This document shows, piece after piece, positions 34,654 to 43,899 of a DNA stretch of 64,000 bases. The notes under the pieces are model-generated. The model made no database searches and was not told the origin of the DNA. It saw only the letters and a program-made list of their open reading frames with translations. The stretch is from Streptomyces spinosus (GTDB lineage Bacteria; Actinomycetota; Actinomycetes; Streptomycetales; Streptomycetaceae): contig NZ_JAINRC010000001.1 in NCBI RefSeq assembly GCF_020400655.1, positions 558,001-622,000 of the forward strand. The letters are read 5' to 3'. Both the position numbers and the translations under genes were made by a program. How positions within the stretch are numbered: the stretch's first letter is position 1; every line of letters starts with the position of its first letter.

Positions 34654-35670
34654 TCAGACCTCCCGCCACGCCTCCAGCGCCAGCCCCGGCTCGTCCTTGC
34701 GCCGGGTCAGCAGCAGCCGTCCGGCCGACGGGGACAACGTTGCCGCCACCACCCGGTCCTCCTCGTCCGTCGTGAGGGACACCAGCGCGTCCAGCGGGAG
34801 TTCGGGACCCGACTCGGTCCACCAGGCGCCCGCCGACTCCTGTTCGGTCGGGTACGCGGCGAAGGCGACGCGGCGGCTCTCGGTCCGCTGGACCAGCAGG
34901 GTGCAGTCGTGGCCGTCCAGGTCGCAGCGGACCGCCGACACCGGCCCCGGGCCGGCCGCGGGCAGCAGGGTGACCGGCTCGCCGCCCGGCCGCCAGGCGC
35001 ACAGGTCGCCGGAGGTGCCGGTGTAGAAGACGGTCGTGCGCCCGGGGGAGGTGGCCAGGGCGCGCAGGGTGCCCGGGCGGACCGGTGCCTTCAGCGCCTC
35101 CTGGAGCACGGGCTGGGCGCCCGGCTCGTCCTGACGCCAGTACAGCAGCCCCTGCGGTACGGCCGCGTACAGCTCGACGCGGCCGGACTCCCCCGTGACC
35201 GCCGCGAGTCCGTCGTGGACCTCCTTGCCCTTCAGGTCCCGCCAGGGGTCCCAGCCGCCCTTCTCCTTCTGGGCGAGCATGCTGACTGAGCCGCTCTTGT
35301 TGCGGACGAAGACGTGGGCGCGGCCCTGGGCGTCCACCGCGACGGCGGGCGTGCCGGTGCGGTCGCCCTTCTTGTCCGGGTGGCCGATCGGGTGCCAGTC
35401 CAGGGCCGCCAGGTGCGGGCGGAAGTGCGTGGAGTGCACGAGCCCGGACTCGCCCTTGGCGGTGGGCCGCCAGGAGACGAGGTGAGCGTAGCTGTCGGAG
35501 CCCTGACCGACCGCCAGGACGGTGTGCAGTCTCTGCTCGCCACCGACCTTGCGCGGGGCGGACCAGGGGCCGTGGGGGCCGCGCTCCGCCCGGCACAGGA
35601 CGGCGTCGCCCGACAGCTGGTAGACACTGAGCCGGCCGTCTCGGCCGCGGAGGAGCCAGTCGCCGTTCAC
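34654..35670 (-). CDS. Conserved hypothetical protein, beta-propeller-like
   Basis: A 338-residue protein without signal peptide. It is made of short repeated strands with Trp/Gly turn patterns (DWLLRGRDGRLSVYQL, GPWSAPRKVGGEQRL, YAHLVSWRPTAKG, AHVFVRNKSGSVSML, GWDPWRDLKGKE), which suggests a five- to seven-bladed propeller of the lectin/PLL kind. No catalytic motif is visible. GTG at 35670 lies 9 bases after a TTAAAGT -10-like box without a Shine-Dalgarno sequence. Confidence 0.75.
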   Translation of the reverse strand: MNGDWLLRGRDGRLSVYQLSGDAVLCRAERGPHGPWSAPRKVGGEQRLHTVLAVGQGSDSYAHLVSWRPTAKGESGLVHSTHFRPHLAALDWHPIGHPDKKGDRTGTPAVAVDAQGRAHVFVRNKSGSVSMLAQKEKGGWDPWRDLKGKEVHDGLAAVTGESGRVELYAAVPQGLLYWRQDEPGAQPVLQEALKAPVRPGTLRALATSPGRTTVFYTGTSGDLCAWRPGGEPVTLLPAAGPGPVSAVRCDLDGHDCTLLVQRTESRRVAFAAYPTEQESAGAWWTESGPELPLDALVSLTTDEEDRVVAATLSPSAGRLLLTRRKDEPGLALEAWREV

Positions 35671-35750
35671 CGGTTCACTTTAAGCCGCCCGGTACCGGCC
35701 CCGGGGCCCGGCCCCGGCCGTGAGCCGTGGGCCGTGGCACCCTGGGATCC

Positions 35751-36146
35751 ATGACCGGCCCGCTGGACCCCGCCGCCCCTCCCCCCGCCCCTCTGCTCGT
35801 CGTGGTGGACGGCGCGAACGTCGTCGGGTCGCGGCCGGACGGCTGGTGGCGGGACCGCAAGGGGGCGGCCGAGCGGCTGCGGGACCGGCTGGCGGGCGAG
35901 GGCCTGCCCGGGCACCCGGGTCCCGTGGAGATCGTGCTCGTGGTCGAGGGCGCGGCCCGGGGCGTGGCGTCCGTACCGGGCGTGCGGGTGGAGTCGGCGC
36001 CGGGCAGCGGGGACGACCGGATCGTGGAGCTGACCGCCGAGCACGCCGGCCGGCCCCGCCTGGTGGTGAGCGCCGACCGCGAACTGCGCCGCCGCGTGAC
36101 GGCCCTGGGCGCCGAGGTGACGGGCCCCCGCACGGTCCTGCCCTGA
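35751..36146 (+). CDS. NYN/PIN-like domain protein
   Basis: A 131-residue protein. After a proline-rich leader, VVVDGANVVGS (about residues 17-27) and later GSGDDRIVEL and VVSADRELRRRV give the acidic residue positions of NYN/PIN nuclease domains (D, DD, D). Family members cut or bind RNA. Streptomyces homologues are, I believe, often labelled NTP pyrophosphohydrolase, which the sequence does not support. ATG at 35751; an in-frame ATG at 35727 is the alternative. Divergent from the propeller-like gene. Confidence 0.75.
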   Translation: MTGPLDPAAPPPAPLLVVVDGANVVGSRPDGWWRDRKGAAERLRDRLAGEGLPGHPGPVEIVLVVEGAARGVASVPGVRVESAPGSGDDRIVELTAEHAGRPRLVVSADRELRRRVTALGAEVTGPRTVLP

Positions 36147-36196
36147 GCGGCACTACCCGTTCACGGGACCGGGGAGCCCTGCCGGCACCCGCCCTC

Positions 36197-36268
36197 GGCA
36201 CCCGCGAGGCCCCCGTCGTCAGCCCTGCGGCACCCGCGAGGCCCCCGTCGTCAGCCCTGCGGCACCCG
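36197..36268. repeat. 32-bp tandem duplication at the 3' end of the glycosyltransferase gene
   Basis: Two full copies of a 32-base unit starting ggcacccgcgaggcc lie at 36197-36228 and 36229-36260, with a partial third (ggcaccc, 36261-36267). The unit contains the last codons and the stop of the glycosyltransferase gene, so a copy of its end is repeated just after the stop. Confidence 0.85.
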
Positions 36269-37705
36269 GGCGTACAGGACCGCGCCGTCCACCCTGGCCA
36301 CCTCCGTGTAACCCGCCGTCAGCAGGCGGTGCAGGGTGGGGAGGCGGGCGGGGGCGTACGGCTTGCCGCGGGAGTCGTCGACGACCAGGGCGGGGGCGTG
36401 CGCGGTCATCTCGCGCCGGAAGACCGGCCAGGCACCGGCGACGGCGTACTTCTCGCCGACCTGGGGGCCGTCCCGGCCGCCGCTGTAGTTGGTGAGCAGG
36501 CCCGCGGTGAGGTAGCGGGTGGCGGGGGTGCGGCCGGCCAGCCAGTACGTCTCCGGGTGTATCCCCCAGACGAGGACCCGGTCGGCGGGTGCCGTGCGGT
36601 GCGCCAGGGCCGCCGCCAGCCGTTCGGCGTGCGCGAGTTCCGGGCGGGGGGCGAGCAGGCCCCAGGCGACGAAGAGGGCGCAGCAGCAGGCCGAGGTGAG
36701 CAGGGCGGCCGGGTGCCCGTCCCGGGGCAGGACGCGCAGCGCGGCGGTGGCCAGCAGGGCGAGCGGCGGGATGAGTTGCAGGTAGTAGTGGCCGAAGAAG
36801 TGGCAGCCGAGGGCCACGGCGACCGCCGAGGAGGCCAGCCACAGCCACAGCCACGCCTCGGCGGCTTCGGCGCGGGCGCCCCGCAGGGCCCGTACGACCG
36901 GTGGGAGCAGCCCCGCCGACGCCACCGCCAGGATCGCGGTGTTGGACAGCGCGCGGGCCAGGACGTGGAGTTCGGAGCCGGTGACGGAGGCGTAGGCGGT
37001 GGAGCCGGTCACCGTCCAGAACAGGAAGCCGGCCGGGTCCGTCGCCAGGGCCGCGCCGAGCACGGGTGCGGCGCAGCCGGCCACCAGCCGCGGCAGGCCC
37101 GCGCGGGTGCCGCCCCGCTGGTGCAGCAGCCAGGCCACCGGCAGCAGCACCGCGCCGCCGGTCTGCTTGGTGAGGAACGCGGCGGCGACGGCGGCCCCGG
37201 CGGTGCCCCAGCGCCCCCGGTCGGCGCACCACAGGGCGGCGGCCGTCCAGGGCAGTATGAACAGCTCGAAGGTGGCGGCCTGCGCGTCCTCGGGGTTGAG
37301 CCCGACGGAGACCAGCAGGTACAGCACCCCGGCGGTGCGGCCGGAGCGCTCGCCCCAGCGGCGGCGGGCCAGGGAGGCCAGCAGGGCGGCGGTGAGCAGC
37401 TGGGCGAGGACGGCGAGCACCCGCAGCGGGGTCAGGGAGCCGGAGCCGCAGAGCGCGAACGCGGCCTGGTAGAGCCAGGGCAGCAGCGGCGGTTTGCGGT
37501 CCACGACGGTGTCGTACAGCTCCCCGCCCTGGGCGAGCAGCCGCGCCTGTACGGCGAGGAAGCCCTCGTCCGGGTTCCACAGCGGCCGGCGGAAGGAGGG
37601 GAGCCGGGTGACGCAGGCCAGGGTCGCCAGGAGGGGCAGCAGCCGCGCCCAGTACGCCGTCCGGGGGAGCGTGGTCCGTGCGGGGGCGAGCGGGGCGGCG
37701 AGCAT
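36251..37705 (-). CDS. Polytopic membrane glycosyltransferase (GT39/ArnT-like)
   Basis: A 484-residue protein with about ten transmembrane segments. The first loop carries SFRRPLWNPDEGFLAVQARL (the DE-containing loop typical of GT-C enzymes, about residues 36-55) followed by YDTVVDRKPPLLPWLYQAAF. GT-C enzymes of this kind use polyprenyl-phosphate sugars to glycosylate envelope molecules. The C-terminal 110 residues form a soluble external part (DRVLVWGIHPETYWLAGR). The acceptor cannot be inferred and no genes for a polymer pathway are adjacent. Confidence 0.83.
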   Translation of the reverse strand: MLAAPLAPARTTLPRTAYWARLLPLLATLACVTRLPSFRRPLWNPDEGFLAVQARLLAQGGELYDTVVDRKPPLLPWLYQAAFALCGSGSLTPLRVLAVLAQLLTAALLASLARRRWGERSGRTAGVLYLLVSVGLNPEDAQAATFELFILPWTAAALWCADRGRWGTAGAAVAAAFLTKQTGGAVLLPVAWLLHQRGGTRAGLPRLVAGCAAPVLGAALATDPAGFLFWTVTGSTAYASVTGSELHVLARALSNTAILAVASAGLLPPVVRALRGARAEAAEAWLWLWLASSAVAVALGCHFFGHYYLQLIPPLALLATAALRVLPRDGHPAALLTSACCCALFVAWGLLAPRPELAHAERLAAALAHRTAPADRVLVWGIHPETYWLAGRTPATRYLTAGLLTNYSGGRDGPQVGEKYAVAGAWPVFRREMTAHAPALVVDDSRGKPYAPARLPTLHRLLTAGYTEVARVDGAVLYARVPQG

Positions 37706-37776
37706 GAGCGCACGCTATCCGGCCCCGCCGTCCCGGTCGAAGCGGGACATACGGGGCCGGCCCTCGAGTGTGCGGG

Positions 37777-39297
37777 TCAGCCGGTCGTCTCCGGCGGGCG
37801 CGCGGCCTCGCCGGCCGGGGCCTGCTCGCGCCGGGCGAGACGGCTGTGCGTACGGCCGTAGAAGAAGTAGACGAAGAAGCCGATGACCATCCAGATGGCG
37901 AACCGGATCCAGGTCTCGGCGGGCAGGTTGAGCATCAGCCACAGCGAGGCGCACACGGACAGGACCGGCACGAGGGGGACCCACGGGGTGCGGAAGGCGC
38001 GGTGCAGGTCCGGACGGGACCTGCGCAGGATGATGACGCTCACGGCGACGACGATGAACGCGAACAGCGTGCCGATGTTCACCAGTTCGGCGAGTTCGCT
38101 GAGGCTGGTGAAGCCCGCGACGATCGCGATGACGCCGCCGAGCAGGATGGTGGACCGGTACGGGGTGCGGAACCGCGGGTGGGTGTGCGAGAAGAAGCGG
38201 GGCAGCAGCCCGTCGCGGCTCATGGCGAAGAAGACCCGGGACTGGCCGAGCAGCAGGATCATGCACACCGTGGTCAGGCCGACGGCGGCGCCGAAGCTGA
38301 TCAGGCCCGAGTACCAGGGGTGCCCGGTGGCCTTGAACGCGTCGGCGAGGGGCGCCTTCACGGACAGCGCGCTGTACTTCTGCATGCCGGTGACGACGAT
38401 CGACACGGCGACGTACAGGGTGGTGCAGATGATCAGGGAGCCCAGGATGCCGCGCGGGACGTCGCGCTGCGGATTGCGGGTCTCCTCGGCGGCGGTGGCG
38501 ACGACGTCGAAGCCGATGAACGCGAAGAAGACCACGGAGGCCGCGGTGAAGATGCCCATGACGCCGAAGTGCGAGGGCACCCAGCCGAACATGAGCTGGA
38601 TGAGGGGGGCCTTGAGGTTCCCGGCCGCCTCGGCGGACTGCGCCTTCGGGATGAAGGGGTCGTAGTTGCCGCCCTTCACGAAGAAGGCACCCGCGATGAT
38701 CACGACGAGGACGACGGCCACCTTGACGGCGACGACCACGGAGGTGACCCGCGCGGACAGCTTCATCCCGATGACGAGGATGGCGGTGAGCACCAGGACC
38801 AGGGCCGCGGCGAGGATGTCGAAGCCGAAGCCGGTGGCACCGTCCCGGCCGGAGAGGGCCTCGGGCAGGTGCCAGCCCGCGTTGTCGAGCAGCGAGGCTA
38901 TGTACCCGGACCAGCCGACCGCGACCACGGCCGTGCCGAGCGCCAGTTCGAGGACGAGGTCCCAGCCGATGATCCAGGCGGGGAGTTCGCCGAGCGAGGC
39001 GTAGGAGAAGGTGTAGGCGGAGCCCGCCACGGGGACGGTGGAGGCGAACTCCGCGTAGCACAGGGCGGCGAGCGCGCAGACGACACCGGCCACGACGAAG
39101 GACAGCGACACGGCGGGGCCGGCGGTGTTCCTCGCCGCCGTGCCGGTGAGGACGAAGATTCCGGTGCCGATGATGACACCGACGCCGAACACGGTCAGGT
39201 CGAGGGCGGTCAGCGACTTCCTGAGCGAGTGTTCGGGTTCCTCGGTGTCCTGGATGGACTGCTCGACGTTCTTCGTCCGGAACAGCGCGTTGCTCAC
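37777..39297 (-). CDS. APC-family amino acid permease
   Basis: A 506-residue transporter with twelve to fourteen hydrophobic segments and APC-superfamily signatures: GVGVIIGTGIFVLTGTAA (residues about 37-54), LCYAEFASTVPVAGSAYTFSY and FFAFIGFDVVATAAEETRNPQRDVPRGI in pieces, which resemble the cationic amino acid transporter (CAT/YfnA) group. GTG at 39297 has GGGAGGTAGG just upstream. It lies downstream of dxs behind two hairpins, so it should be expressed from its own promoter. Confidence 0.92.
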   Translation of the reverse strand: MSNALFRTKNVEQSIQDTEEPEHSLRKSLTALDLTVFGVGVIIGTGIFVLTGTAARNTAGPAVSLSFVVAGVVCALAALCYAEFASTVPVAGSAYTFSYASLGELPAWIIGWDLVLELALGTAVVAVGWSGYIASLLDNAGWHLPEALSGRDGATGFGFDILAAALVLVLTAILVIGMKLSARVTSVVVAVKVAVVLVVIIAGAFFVKGGNYDPFIPKAQSAEAAGNLKAPLIQLMFGWVPSHFGVMGIFTAASVVFFAFIGFDVVATAAEETRNPQRDVPRGILGSLIICTTLYVAVSIVVTGMQKYSALSVKAPLADAFKATGHPWYSGLISFGAAVGLTTVCMILLLGQSRVFFAMSRDGLLPRFFSHTHPRFRTPYRSTILLGGVIAIVAGFTSLSELAELVNIGTLFAFIVVAVSVIILRRSRPDLHRAFRTPWVPLVPVLSVCASLWLMLNLPAETWIRFAIWMVIGFFVYFFYGRTHSRLARREQAPAGEAARPPETTG

Positions 39298-39391
39298 GTA
39301 CCTACCTCCCACGCTTGTGAGACCTCGATATGGCTCAACATGATCGAGAGGGCCTGGGAGCGTATTCCCCGGCACAGGCAGGTTCACGCAA

Positions 39392-39435
39392 ACGGGCCGG
39401 TTCCGCCACCGGGGAAAGGAGCGGAACCGGCCCGT
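39392..39435 (-). terminator. 15-bp hairpin terminator downstream of dxs
   Basis: ACGGGCCGGTTCCGC (39392-39406) pairs perfectly with GCGGAACCGGCCCGT (39421-39435), loop 14 bases. It lies 74 bases after the dxs stop and 95 bases before the permease start. Confidence 0.8.
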
Positions 39436-39456
39436 GGGGGCGTGTCCTGGGGCCTG

Positions 39457-39503
39457 CCGTTCGGATCGTGCCGGGCTCGCGGGGTCCGGCCTGATCCAGA
39501 CGG
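39457..39503 (-). terminator. First hairpin after dxs, resembling the 1369-1412 element
   Basis: CCGTTCGGATC (39457-39467) and GATCCAGACGG (39493-39503) pair over 11 bp with two central mismatches, and an inner CCGG/CCGG stem. The element runs into aagaccctag at the dxs stop, the same junction seen at the other copy. Confidence 0.6.
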
Positions 39504-39509
39504 AAGACC

Positions 39510-41438
39510 CTAGTCGCGCGCGGGCTCCACGGAGTCCACGGCACCCGCCGTACGGTCGAACCGCCCGTCCAGCTTGGAGACGAGCCCGGTGACCTGGCGG
39601 GCGATGTCGGGCGCGGTCAGCCCGATCTCGGCCATGACCTCGGCGCGGGAGGCGTGGTCGAGGAAGCGCGGCGGGATGCCGAAGTCGCGCAGCGGCACGT
39701 CCACGCCCGCGTCCCTGAGGGCCTGGGCGACGGCGGAGCCGACACCGCCGACGCGGCTGTTGTCCTCGACGGTGACGACGACCCGGTGCCGTTCGGCCAG
39801 CGGGGCCATGGCCTCGTCGACGGGCTTGACCCAGCGGGGGTCGACCACGGTGGTGGAGATGCCCTGCTTGTTCAGCAGCTCCGCGATCTCCAGGCACATC
39901 GGGGCGAGCGCGCCGACGGAGACCAGCAGCACGTCCGGCCGGTCGGTGCCCGGCTCCCGGAGCACGTCCATGCCCCCGATCCGGCCCACGGCGGGTACGG
40001 CGGGGCCGACGGCGCCCTTGGAGAAGCGCACCACGGTCGGCGCGTCCTCGACGGCGACGGCCTCGCGCAGCTGGGCCCGCACCTGGTCGGCGTCGCGCGG
40101 CGCGGCGAGCCGCAGCCCCGGCACCACCTGGAGGATCGACATGTCCCACATGCCGTTGTGCGAGGCGCCGTCGGTGCCGGTGACCCCGGCCCGGTCGAGC
40201 ACGAAGGTGACGCCGCACTTGTGCAGGGCCACGTCCATGAGGACCTGGTCGAAGGCGCGGTTGAGGAAGGTGGCGTACACGGCGAAGACCGGGTGGAGCC
40301 CGGCGTAGGCGAGGCCGGCGGCGGAGACGGCGCCGTGCTGCTCGGCGATTCCGACGTCGTAGACCCGCTCGGGGAAGCGCTTGGCGAACTTGTCGAGACC
40401 CACGGGCTGGAGCATGGCCGCCGTGATGGCGACGACGTCCTCGCGCTCCTCGCCGAGCCTGACCATCTCCTCGCCGAAGACGGAGGTCCAGTCGGCGCCG
40501 GAGGAGGCGATCGGCAGCCCGGTGTCGGGGTGGATCTTGCCGACGGCGTGGAACCGGTCGGCCTCGTCCTGGAGGGCGGGCTGGTAGCCGCGGCCCTTCT
40601 CGGTCAGGCAGTGCACGATCACCGGCCCGCCGAACCGCTTGGCGCGGGCCAGCGCCGACTCCAGCGCCTCGATGTCGTGGCCGTCGATCGGGCCGACGTA
40701 CTTCAGGCCGAGGTCCTCGAACATGCCCTGCGGGGCGATGAAGTCCTTCAGCCCCTTCTTGGCGCCGTGCAGGGTCTCGTACAGCGGTTTGCCGACGACC
40801 GGGGTGCGGTCGAGGATGTCCTTCGTCCGTGCCAGGAAGCGCTCGTAGCCGTCGGTGGTGCGCAGCGTCGCCAGGTGGTTGGCGAGCCCGCCAATGGTGG
40901 GGGCGTACGACCGCTCGTTGTCGTTGACGACGATGACCAGCGGCCGGTCCTTGGCCTCGGCGATGTTGTTGAGCGCCTCCCAGGCCATGCCGCCTGTCAG
41001 GGCCCCGTCACCGATGACGGCGACGACGTGGCTGTCGCGCCGGCGCAGCTGGTTGGCCTTGGCGATGCCGTCGGCCCAGCCGAGCACGGTGGAGGCGTGG
41101 CTGTTCTCGATGACGTCGTGCTCGGACTCGGCCTGCGAGGGGTAGCCCGAGAGGCCGCCCTTCATCTTCAGCCTGGAGAAGTCCTGCCGGCCGGTGAGCA
41201 GCTTGTGCACGTAGGACTGGTGGCCGGTGTCCCACAGCACCTTGTCCTTCGGGGACTCGAACACCCGGTGCAGGGCGATGGTCAGCTCCACGACACCGAG
41301 GTTGGGGCCCAGGTGCCCGCCGGTCTTGGAGACCTCCTGGACGAGGAAGGTCCGGATCTCCTCCGCCAGCTGGTCCAGCTCCTCCAGGCTGAGCCGGTCC
41401 AGATCGCGCGGTCCCCTGATGCGGGTCAGCAGCGGCAC
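39510..41438 (-). CDS. dxs: 1-deoxy-D-xylulose-5-phosphate synthase
   Basis: A 642-residue thiamine-diphosphate enzyme, first step of the MEP isoprenoid pathway (pyruvate plus glyceraldehyde 3-phosphate). Visible: [20 protein letters not shown] with the catalytic His (about residues 41-60), TPP motif [15 protein letters not shown] ending [32 protein letters not shown] with the catalytic Glu, and C-terminal transketolase domain [19 protein letters not shown] at 41438 is chosen because AAGGAGG lies 5 bases upstream. Longer frames read through the xylH terminator and are rejected. Sole dxs copy in this window. Confidence 0.98.
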   Translation of the reverse strand: MPLLTRIRGPRDLDRLSLEELDQLAEEIRTFLVQEVSKTGGHLGPNLGVVELTIALHRVFESPKDKVLWDTGHQSYVHKLLTGRQDFSRLKMKGGLSGYPSQAESEHDVIENSHASTVLGWADGIAKANQLRRRDSHVVAVIGDGALTGGMAWEALNNIAEAKDRPLVIVVNDNERSYAPTIGGLANHLATLRTTDGYERFLARTKDILDRTPVVGKPLYETLHGAKKGLKDFIAPQGMFEDLGLKYVGPIDGHDIEALESALARAKRFGGPVIVHCLTEKGRGYQPALQDEADRFHAVGKIHPDTGLPIASSGADWTSVFGEEMVRLGEEREDVVAITAAMLQPVGLDKFAKRFPERVYDVGIAEQHGAVSAAGLAYAGLHPVFAVYATFLNRAFDQVLMDVALHKCGVTFVLDRAGVTGTDGASHNGMWDMSILQVVPGLRLAAPRDADQVRAQLREAVAVEDAPTVVRFSKGAVGPAVPAVGRIGGMDVLREPGTDRPDVLLVSVGALAPMCLEIAELLNKQGISTTVVDPRWVKPVDEAMAPLAERHRVVVTVEDNSRVGGVGSAVAQALRDAGVDVPLRDFGIPPRFLDHASRAEVMAEIGLTAPDIARQVTGLVSKLDGRFDRTAGAVDSVEPARD

Positions 41439-41572
41439 CCGTGCCTCCTTGCAGTAGAGCTGATCGAGCTGTTGCCGGGCTTGGACGAGTCTAATGTTCC
41501 GATCTCGCGCCCGACGGCCGGGCGGGGGGTCATGACTCACGCGAACGGCTGTACCCGTGCGGCCGGTCCCGA

Positions 41573-41617
41573 CACGCCGTTGCCCGGCACCGTGGGACGG
41601 TGCCGGGCAACGGCGTG
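41573..41617 (-). terminator. 21-bp hairpin terminator of the xylFGH operon
   Basis: ACGCCGTTGCCCGGCACCGT (41574-41593) pairs perfectly with the arm at 41597-41616 across a GGG loop; C41573 with G41617 extends it to 21 bp. It begins 16 bases after the xylH stop. This is the strongest terminator in the window. Confidence 0.9.
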
Positions 41618-41632
41618 GTGCGTCGGGCAGGC

Positions 41633-42913
41633 TCAGGCGCGGCCGGCCGACTTCTGGGTCTTGCGGGTGATCGAGTCGATGACGACCGTGGCGAGGAGCA
41701 CGCCACCGGTGATCATGTACTGGATCGGGGTGGCGATGCCCTGCAGGGCGAGGCCGTACTGGATCGACGTGATCACGAGCACACCGAGCAGCGCGTTCCA
41801 GGTGCGGCCCCGGCCGCCGAAGAGGCTGGTGCCGCCGATGACGGCCGCGGCGATGACGTTCATCAGCAGGTCGCCGGAGCCGGCGCTCTGGTTGGCGGCG
41901 GCGATCTTGGAGGCCCAGAACAGACCGCCGACCGAGGCGAAGAAGCCCGCGATGGCGAAGACCGAGACGCGCACCAGGGTGACGTTGATACCGGCGCGGC
42001 GGGACGCCTCGACGCTGCCGCCGAGCGCGAAGACCTTGCGGCCGTACGCGGTGCGGCGCAGCACGAAGTCGCTGCCGACCAGGACGACCACGAAGAGCAG
42101 CACCGCGAGCGGCAGGCCCTTGTACTGGTTGAACATGACCGCGACGCCGAACGCGGCGACCGCGAGCAGCGCGGTGCGCAGCACGATGTCGCTGAGCGGG
42201 CGGGACGGGATGCCCGCGAGCGCGCGGCGGCGGTTGCCGAGGAAGGCCGAGAGGAAGTACCCGGCGACCGCGACGAAGGCCAGCAGGTAGGCGGCGGCCA
42301 CGTCCGAGAAGTAGTACGTGGTGAGCTTGCCGACCACGCCGTCGCCGTCGATGTTGATCGTGCCGTTCGAGCCCAGGATCTGGAGCATGAAGCCGTTCCA
42401 GAACAGCAGGCCGGCCAGGGTGACGGCGAACGCGGGCGCGCCGATCCGGGCGAAGAAGAAGCCGTGCAGGGCACCGATGACGGCGCCGGCCGCGAGGGCG
42501 GCGAGGACGGCGAGCCACTCGTTGACGCCGTGCGTGACGCTCATCACGGCGGTGATCGCCGAGGAGACACCGGAGACGGAGCCGACGGAGAGGTCGATCT
42601 CGCCGAGCAGCAGCACGAAGATGATGCCGACCGACATCATGCCGGTGGCCACCATGGCGACGAAGATGTTGTTGAGGTTCTCCGCCCCGAGGAAGGCGGA
42701 GTTCAGGCTCTGGAAGATCGCGCAGATGGCGATGAGGCCGACCACGACCGGCAGGGCGCCGAGGTCGCCGGCGCGCATCTTCCGCTTGAACTCGGTGACG
42801 TAGCCGGCGAAGCCCTGTTCGCGCACGAGCAGGCGGGGGTCGACGGCGGGGGCGGCGTCGGCCGCGACGGCGGGCGCGTCGACGGGCTCGGCCTGGGTCT
42901 TGTCGATGCTCAC
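41633..42913 (-). CDS. xylH: Xylose-type sugar ABC transporter permease
   Basis: A 426-residue permease of the CUT2 monosaccharide class with about ten transmembrane segments, including [20 protein letters not shown] (the conserved EIDLSVG motif), [23 protein letters not shown] in pieces (the cytoplasmic EAA-like loop) and [17 protein letters not shown]. Its GTG overlaps the xylG stop (GTGA), so both are coupled. With XylF and XylG it imports pentose, most likely xylose by synteny with the Streptomyces xylFGH operon. Confidence 0.92.
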   Translation of the reverse strand: MSIDKTQAEPVDAPAVAADAAPAVDPRLLVREQGFAGYVTEFKRKMRAGDLGALPVVVGLIAICAIFQSLNSAFLGAENLNNIFVAMVATGMMSVGIIFVLLLGEIDLSVGSVSGVSSAITAVMSVTHGVNEWLAVLAALAAGAVIGALHGFFFARIGAPAFAVTLAGLLFWNGFMLQILGSNGTINIDGDGVVGKLTTYYFSDVAAAYLLAFVAVAGYFLSAFLGNRRRALAGIPSRPLSDIVLRTALLAVAAFGVAVMFNQYKGLPLAVLLFVVVLVGSDFVLRRTAYGRKVFALGGSVEASRRAGINVTLVRVSVFAIAGFFASVGGLFWASKIAAANQSAGSGDLLMNVIAAAVIGGTSLFGGRGRTWNALLGVLVITSIQYGLALQGIATPIQYMITGGVLLATVVIDSITRKTQKSAGRA

Positions 42914-43701
42914 TTCTGAGCCTCCGCGGTGGTGCGCGCCGCACGACGGGTCACGGCGTTGTCCGTGGCGCCGGTGATGGCGGAGATGATCTCTTCCTGC
43001 GAGGTGGTCTTGACCTCGAACACGCCGTTGTTGCGACCGAGCCGCAGGACGGCGACCTTGTCGGCGACGGCCTTCACGTCGGCCATGTTGTGGCTGATCA
43101 GGATGACCGCGAGGCCGCGCTCGCGCAGCCGCTCGACGAGGTCGAGGACCTGGGCGGTCTGCTCGACGCCGAGGGCGGCGGTCGGCTCGTCGAGGATGAC
43201 CAGCTTGGGCTCGCCGAGCATGGAGCGGGCGATGGCGACGACCTGGCGCTGACCGCCGGAGAGCGACGCGATCGGGATGCGCACGCTGGGGATGCGGATG
43301 GACAGCGTCTGGAGCAGCTCGCGCGAGCGGCGCTCCATCTCGACCTCGTCCAGGACACCGCGGCGCTTGATCTCACGGCCGAGGAACAGGTTGCCGACGA
43401 CGTCGATGTTGTCGCACAGGGCGAGGTCCTGGTAGACCGTCGCGATGCCCAGGTTCTGGGCGTCGTGCGGCCGGTTGACCGTGACGGGGCGGCCCTCCCA
43501 CTCGATGACACCGTCATCGATGGGGTGCACACCCGCGATCGTCTTGACAAGGGTGGACTTGCCGGCGCCGTTGTCGCCGACGAGGGCAACCACCTCTCCG
43601 GCGTGGACCTCAAGCTCTACGTCGGTGAGCGCCTGAACGGCACCGAATCGCTTGGAGACCCCGCGCAACGCCAGCACAGGCGTAGCGGACACGTGAACCA
43701 T
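42910..43701 (-). CDS. xylG: Xylose-type sugar ABC transporter ATP-binding protein (single domain)
   Basis: A 263-residue ATPase. Walker [20 protein letters not shown] (about residues 40-58), Q-loop [17 protein letters not shown], signature [18 protein letters not shown], Walker [13 protein letters not shown] and switch His in [10 protein letters not shown] are complete. CUT2 ATPases such as RbsA or E. coli XylG have two tandem domains and about 500 residues; this one has a single domain and would work as a homodimer. ATG at 43701. It is separated from xylF by 198 bases containing a strong hairpin. Confidence 0.92.
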   Translation of the reverse strand: MVHVSATPVLALRGVSKRFGAVQALTDVELEVHAGEVVALVGDNGAGKSTLVKTIAGVHPIDDGVIEWEGRPVTVNRPHDAQNLGIATVYQDLALCDNIDVVGNLFLGREIKRRGVLDEVEMERRSRELLQTLSIRIPSVRIPIASLSGGQRQVVAIARSMLGEPKLVILDEPTAALGVEQTAQVLDLVERLRERGLAVILISHNMADVKAVADKVAVLRLGRNNGVFEVKTTSQEEIISAITGATDNAVTRRAARTTAEAQK

Positions 43702-43762
43702 CTCCTTCGCCGCCCGAGCCTGACCCCGGCGGGAGGTTGAACATGAAGAGTGAGGGGCGTTC

Positions 43763-43816
43763 CGTCCGGCGCCCCGCCGTTGTGCTGCGGGGCTGTCGGC
43801 GGCGGGGCGCCGGACG
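43763..43816 (-). other. 17-bp intercistronic hairpin between xylF and xylG
   Basis: CGTCCGGCGCCCCGCCG (43763-43779) pairs perfectly with CGGCGGGGCGCCGGACG (43800-43816). Lying after the binding-protein gene and inside the operon, it probably acts as a partial terminator or RNA-end stabiliser that keeps XylF in excess over XylGH. I see no gene in the rest of 43702-43899. Confidence 0.7.
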
Positions 43817-43899
43817 TGCCGGCACGGGGCGCGCGGACAGTGGGCGCGCGCCTTTCGTGCAGGCCGGCGGGACCGCCGCCTGGGCGGCCCCGGGGGGTG

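Noticed and set aside
39510-42944. dxs extended upstream by 500 codons
   Set aside because: The extension passes through the xylH terminator and antisense xylH; the start with AAGGAGG at 41438 gives a normal-length Dxs.
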